Source of the DNA: an uncultured Clostridia bacterium
GTDB lineage: Bacteria; Bacillota; Clostridia; TANB77; CAG-508
Direction of reading: 5' to 3'
Assembly: GCA_948505485.1 (NCBI GenBank)
Contig: CAOPQH010000005.1
Location: 1-26,156 of the forward strand
DNA: 26,156 bases
Shown here piece after piece: positions 24,969-26,156 of the stretch. Both the position numbers and the translations under genes were made by a program. Every line of letters begins with the position of its first letter. Positions within the stretch are counted from its first letter, which is position 1. The notes beneath the pieces were generated by a model. That model was not told the origin of the DNA, ran no database searches, and saw nothing but the letters and a program-made list of their open reading frames with translations.

Positions 24969-25922
24969 TTATATTACTTTCTTTATTTCTTTTAGTATTT
25001 TATCTTTAACTTGTTCTACTGTTCCTGGTATAAAGCATCCCGCTGCTCTTTGGTGACCTCCACCACTAAACATTAAACAAACATCTGAAACATTAACATA
25101 CTTATTAGATCTTAAAGATACTTTATATCCATTCGCATTTTCTTTTTCTCTAATAAAAACTGAAACTTCTACTCCTTCTACATCTCTTCCAATTTCTACT
25201 AATCCTTCATGATCTCCTGGTTCAGCATTAAATTTATTTTCATCTTCTATATTCATATATGTAAATGTTATTTTTCCTTCTTCTAAAAATTCCATTCTAT
25301 CACATATAAGTTTACTTAATTCAAAATGTGCTCTTGTTTTAATCTGCAAAACTCTTGTATATATTTCAGAAACATTAACACCTTTTCTTAATAACTCAGC
25401 TGTAAATTCAAATGTCTCAGCAGTTACTCCAGAATATTTAAATCCACCTGTATCTGTTATAATACCAGTTAATAAACAAGATCCAATTTCTTTATCTATA
25501 TTTATTCCAATATATTCAAACATCCCCACTAAAATTTCACAACATGCTGGTGATACTGGATTTACAAAATTTAAATCTCCATACATTGAATTACTTCCAT
25601 GATGATCTATAACAATTTTAGTTTTAGCTGTTTCAAAATATTCTTCTCCACCTATTAATCTACTAAAATTAGCACAATCTAAAGCAATAGCTAAATCATA
25701 ATCTTTAATATCACTTTCTTTTTTTATTTTATCAGCACCTGGTAAAAATGAAAAAGTTCTAGAATATTCTGGAACAATCACATCAACTTGTTTTTCCATA
25801 TGTTCTAAAGCTAACTTCGTAGCTAAACAACTCCCTATAGCATCTCCATCAGGTGTCTCATGTGTTAATATTACAATATTTTCTGCTTTTTTTATTTCTT
25901 CTAATATATCATCTAAAGTCAT
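24969..25922 (-). CDS. nrnA: Bifunctional oligoribonuclease / pAp phosphatase (DHH-DHHA1)
   Basis: Cytoplasmic DHH phosphoesterase of 317 residues that degrades nanoRNA and dephosphorylates 3'-phosphoadenosine-5'-phosphate, or hydrolyses related dinucleotides. Metal-binding motifs are visible: H21, D25 and D27 in HETPDGDAIGS, D82 in ALDCANFSRL, D106-H107-H108 in VIDHHGSN, and a later Asp in GIITDTGGFKYSG. The C-terminal DHHA1 domain ends with GGGHQRAAG at 287-295. The start ATG follows an AAAGGA site. It is the first gene of a pair with truB. Upstream, where rbfA is often found, there is instead a repeat-rich intergenic region. A c-di-AMP phosphodiesterase role cannot be excluded by sequence alone. 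Confidence 0.93.
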   Translation of the reverse strand: MTLDDILEEIKKAENIVILTHETPDGDAIGSCLATKLALEHMEKQVDVIVPEYSRTFSFLPGADKIKKESDIKDYDLAIALDCANFSRLIGGEEYFETAKTKIVIDHHGSNSMYGDLNFVNPVSPACCEILVGMFEYIGINIDKEIGSCLLTGIITDTGGFKYSGVTAETFEFTAELLRKGVNVSEIYTRVLQIKTRAHFELSKLICDRMEFLEEGKITFTYMNIEDENKFNAEPGDHEGLVEIGRDVEGVEVSVFIREKENANGYKVSLRSNKYVNVSDVCLMFSGGGHQRAAGCFIPGTVEQVKDKILKEIKKVI

Positions 25923-26156
25923 AACTTTTCCTTTCTAAAAAATTATTTTTCGTTATTTATAAATTTTGGAAAACTTCCCTTAATTACAAATTTAAATATA
26001 GCAAAGCCGTTGGAGCTCGGGCGATTGCTAATCGCCCCTACATTTCTCTACTATTCTAATTTATTGTTCAATAATTTTTATAATCCTAACTGTAGAGTAG
26101 TCACGCGTGGTGATAGCACTTTTCAACATTGTAGAGAAGTCATGCGTGTTGGTAGC
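25923..26156. repeat. Gene-free right edge with GC-rich hairpin and 39-base-period repeat
   Basis: No gene is visible. A GC-rich hairpin GGGCGATT-GCT-AATCGCCC lies at 26019-26037 in strongly AT-rich surroundings. Further right, a 27-base unit at 26091-26117 recurs at 26130-26156 with 23 of 27 matches (period 39). The second copy touches the window edge, so more copies may follow. The spacing of only 12 bases between units excludes an ordinary CRISPR array. Confidence 0.65.

Noticed and set aside
26091..26156. CRISPR array
   Set aside because: Units of 27 bases separated by only 12 bases and diverged from each other do not fit repeat-spacer architecture, and no cas gene is present.

Overview
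This is an AT-rich window (about a quarter to 30% GC by eye). Its gene families point to an anaerobic, Gram-positive-type, low-GC Bacillota/Clostridia relative: class III ribonucleotide reductase, a Crp/Fnr regulator, a class A penicillin-binding protein, glutamate racemase, PepV and a CmpB-like membrane protein. An uncultured gut lineage is likely, but I cannot name it from sequence alone. Most genes lie on the minus strand; the Crp/Fnr regulator, the PBP and PepV are on the plus strand.

Layout. 1-3841: a tetR / ABC-ATPase / FtsX-permease operon (minus) with an autoregulated-looking promoter, running into a partial small gene at the left edge. 3842-5119: a nucleoside 2-deoxyribosyltransferase-like gene, a Ham1/RdgB-type NTP pyrophosphatase read in two frames, and about 300 bases of apparent gene debris with a zinc-ribbon remnant. 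5120-7870: nrdG and nrdD (minus), divergent from a Crp/Fnr regulator at 8015-8656 (plus) across an intergenic region with a perfect 20-bp palindrome. 8709-11414: a long-chain acyl-CoA synthetase read in two frames, then murI, separated by a structured intergenic region. 11572-15383: a heterodimeric ABC exporter. 15506-17570: a VTT/TMEM64 membrane protein and a DinB-type polymerase. 17692-20148: a PBP1A-like protein with a long Asn/Ser/Thr/Lys-rich tail. 20276-22459: a CNNM/CBS (HlyC/CorC) protein and a CmpB-like membrane protein. 22595-24010: PepV. 24092-25922: truB and nrnA. The right edge holds a GC-rich hairpin and a 39-base-period repeat.

Main discovery candidate. Three otherwise intact genes (FtsX permease, Ham1/RdgB pyrophosphatase, acyl-CoA synthetase) are each broken by one +1 frame change. 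Each break falls exactly on an in-frame CGG codon. Skipping the C, or reading CGGN as a four-base codon, restores the full protein and puts a family-typical glycine (GGA, GGA, GGT) at the junction. I read every cgg/ccg in the window by eye. In roughly 7,950 codons CGG occurs in frame only at these three places, while about 21 further CGG triplets lie out of frame inside genes. This suggests that CGG is not an arginine codon in this organism but a +1 frameshift signal, through an unassigned codon with frame-skipping or a glycine tRNA with an expanded anticodon. I annotate the three genes as joined CDSs and mark the sites. Sequencing error or gene decay remains possible for any single case, but neither explains why all three sites share the same codon and direction of shift.
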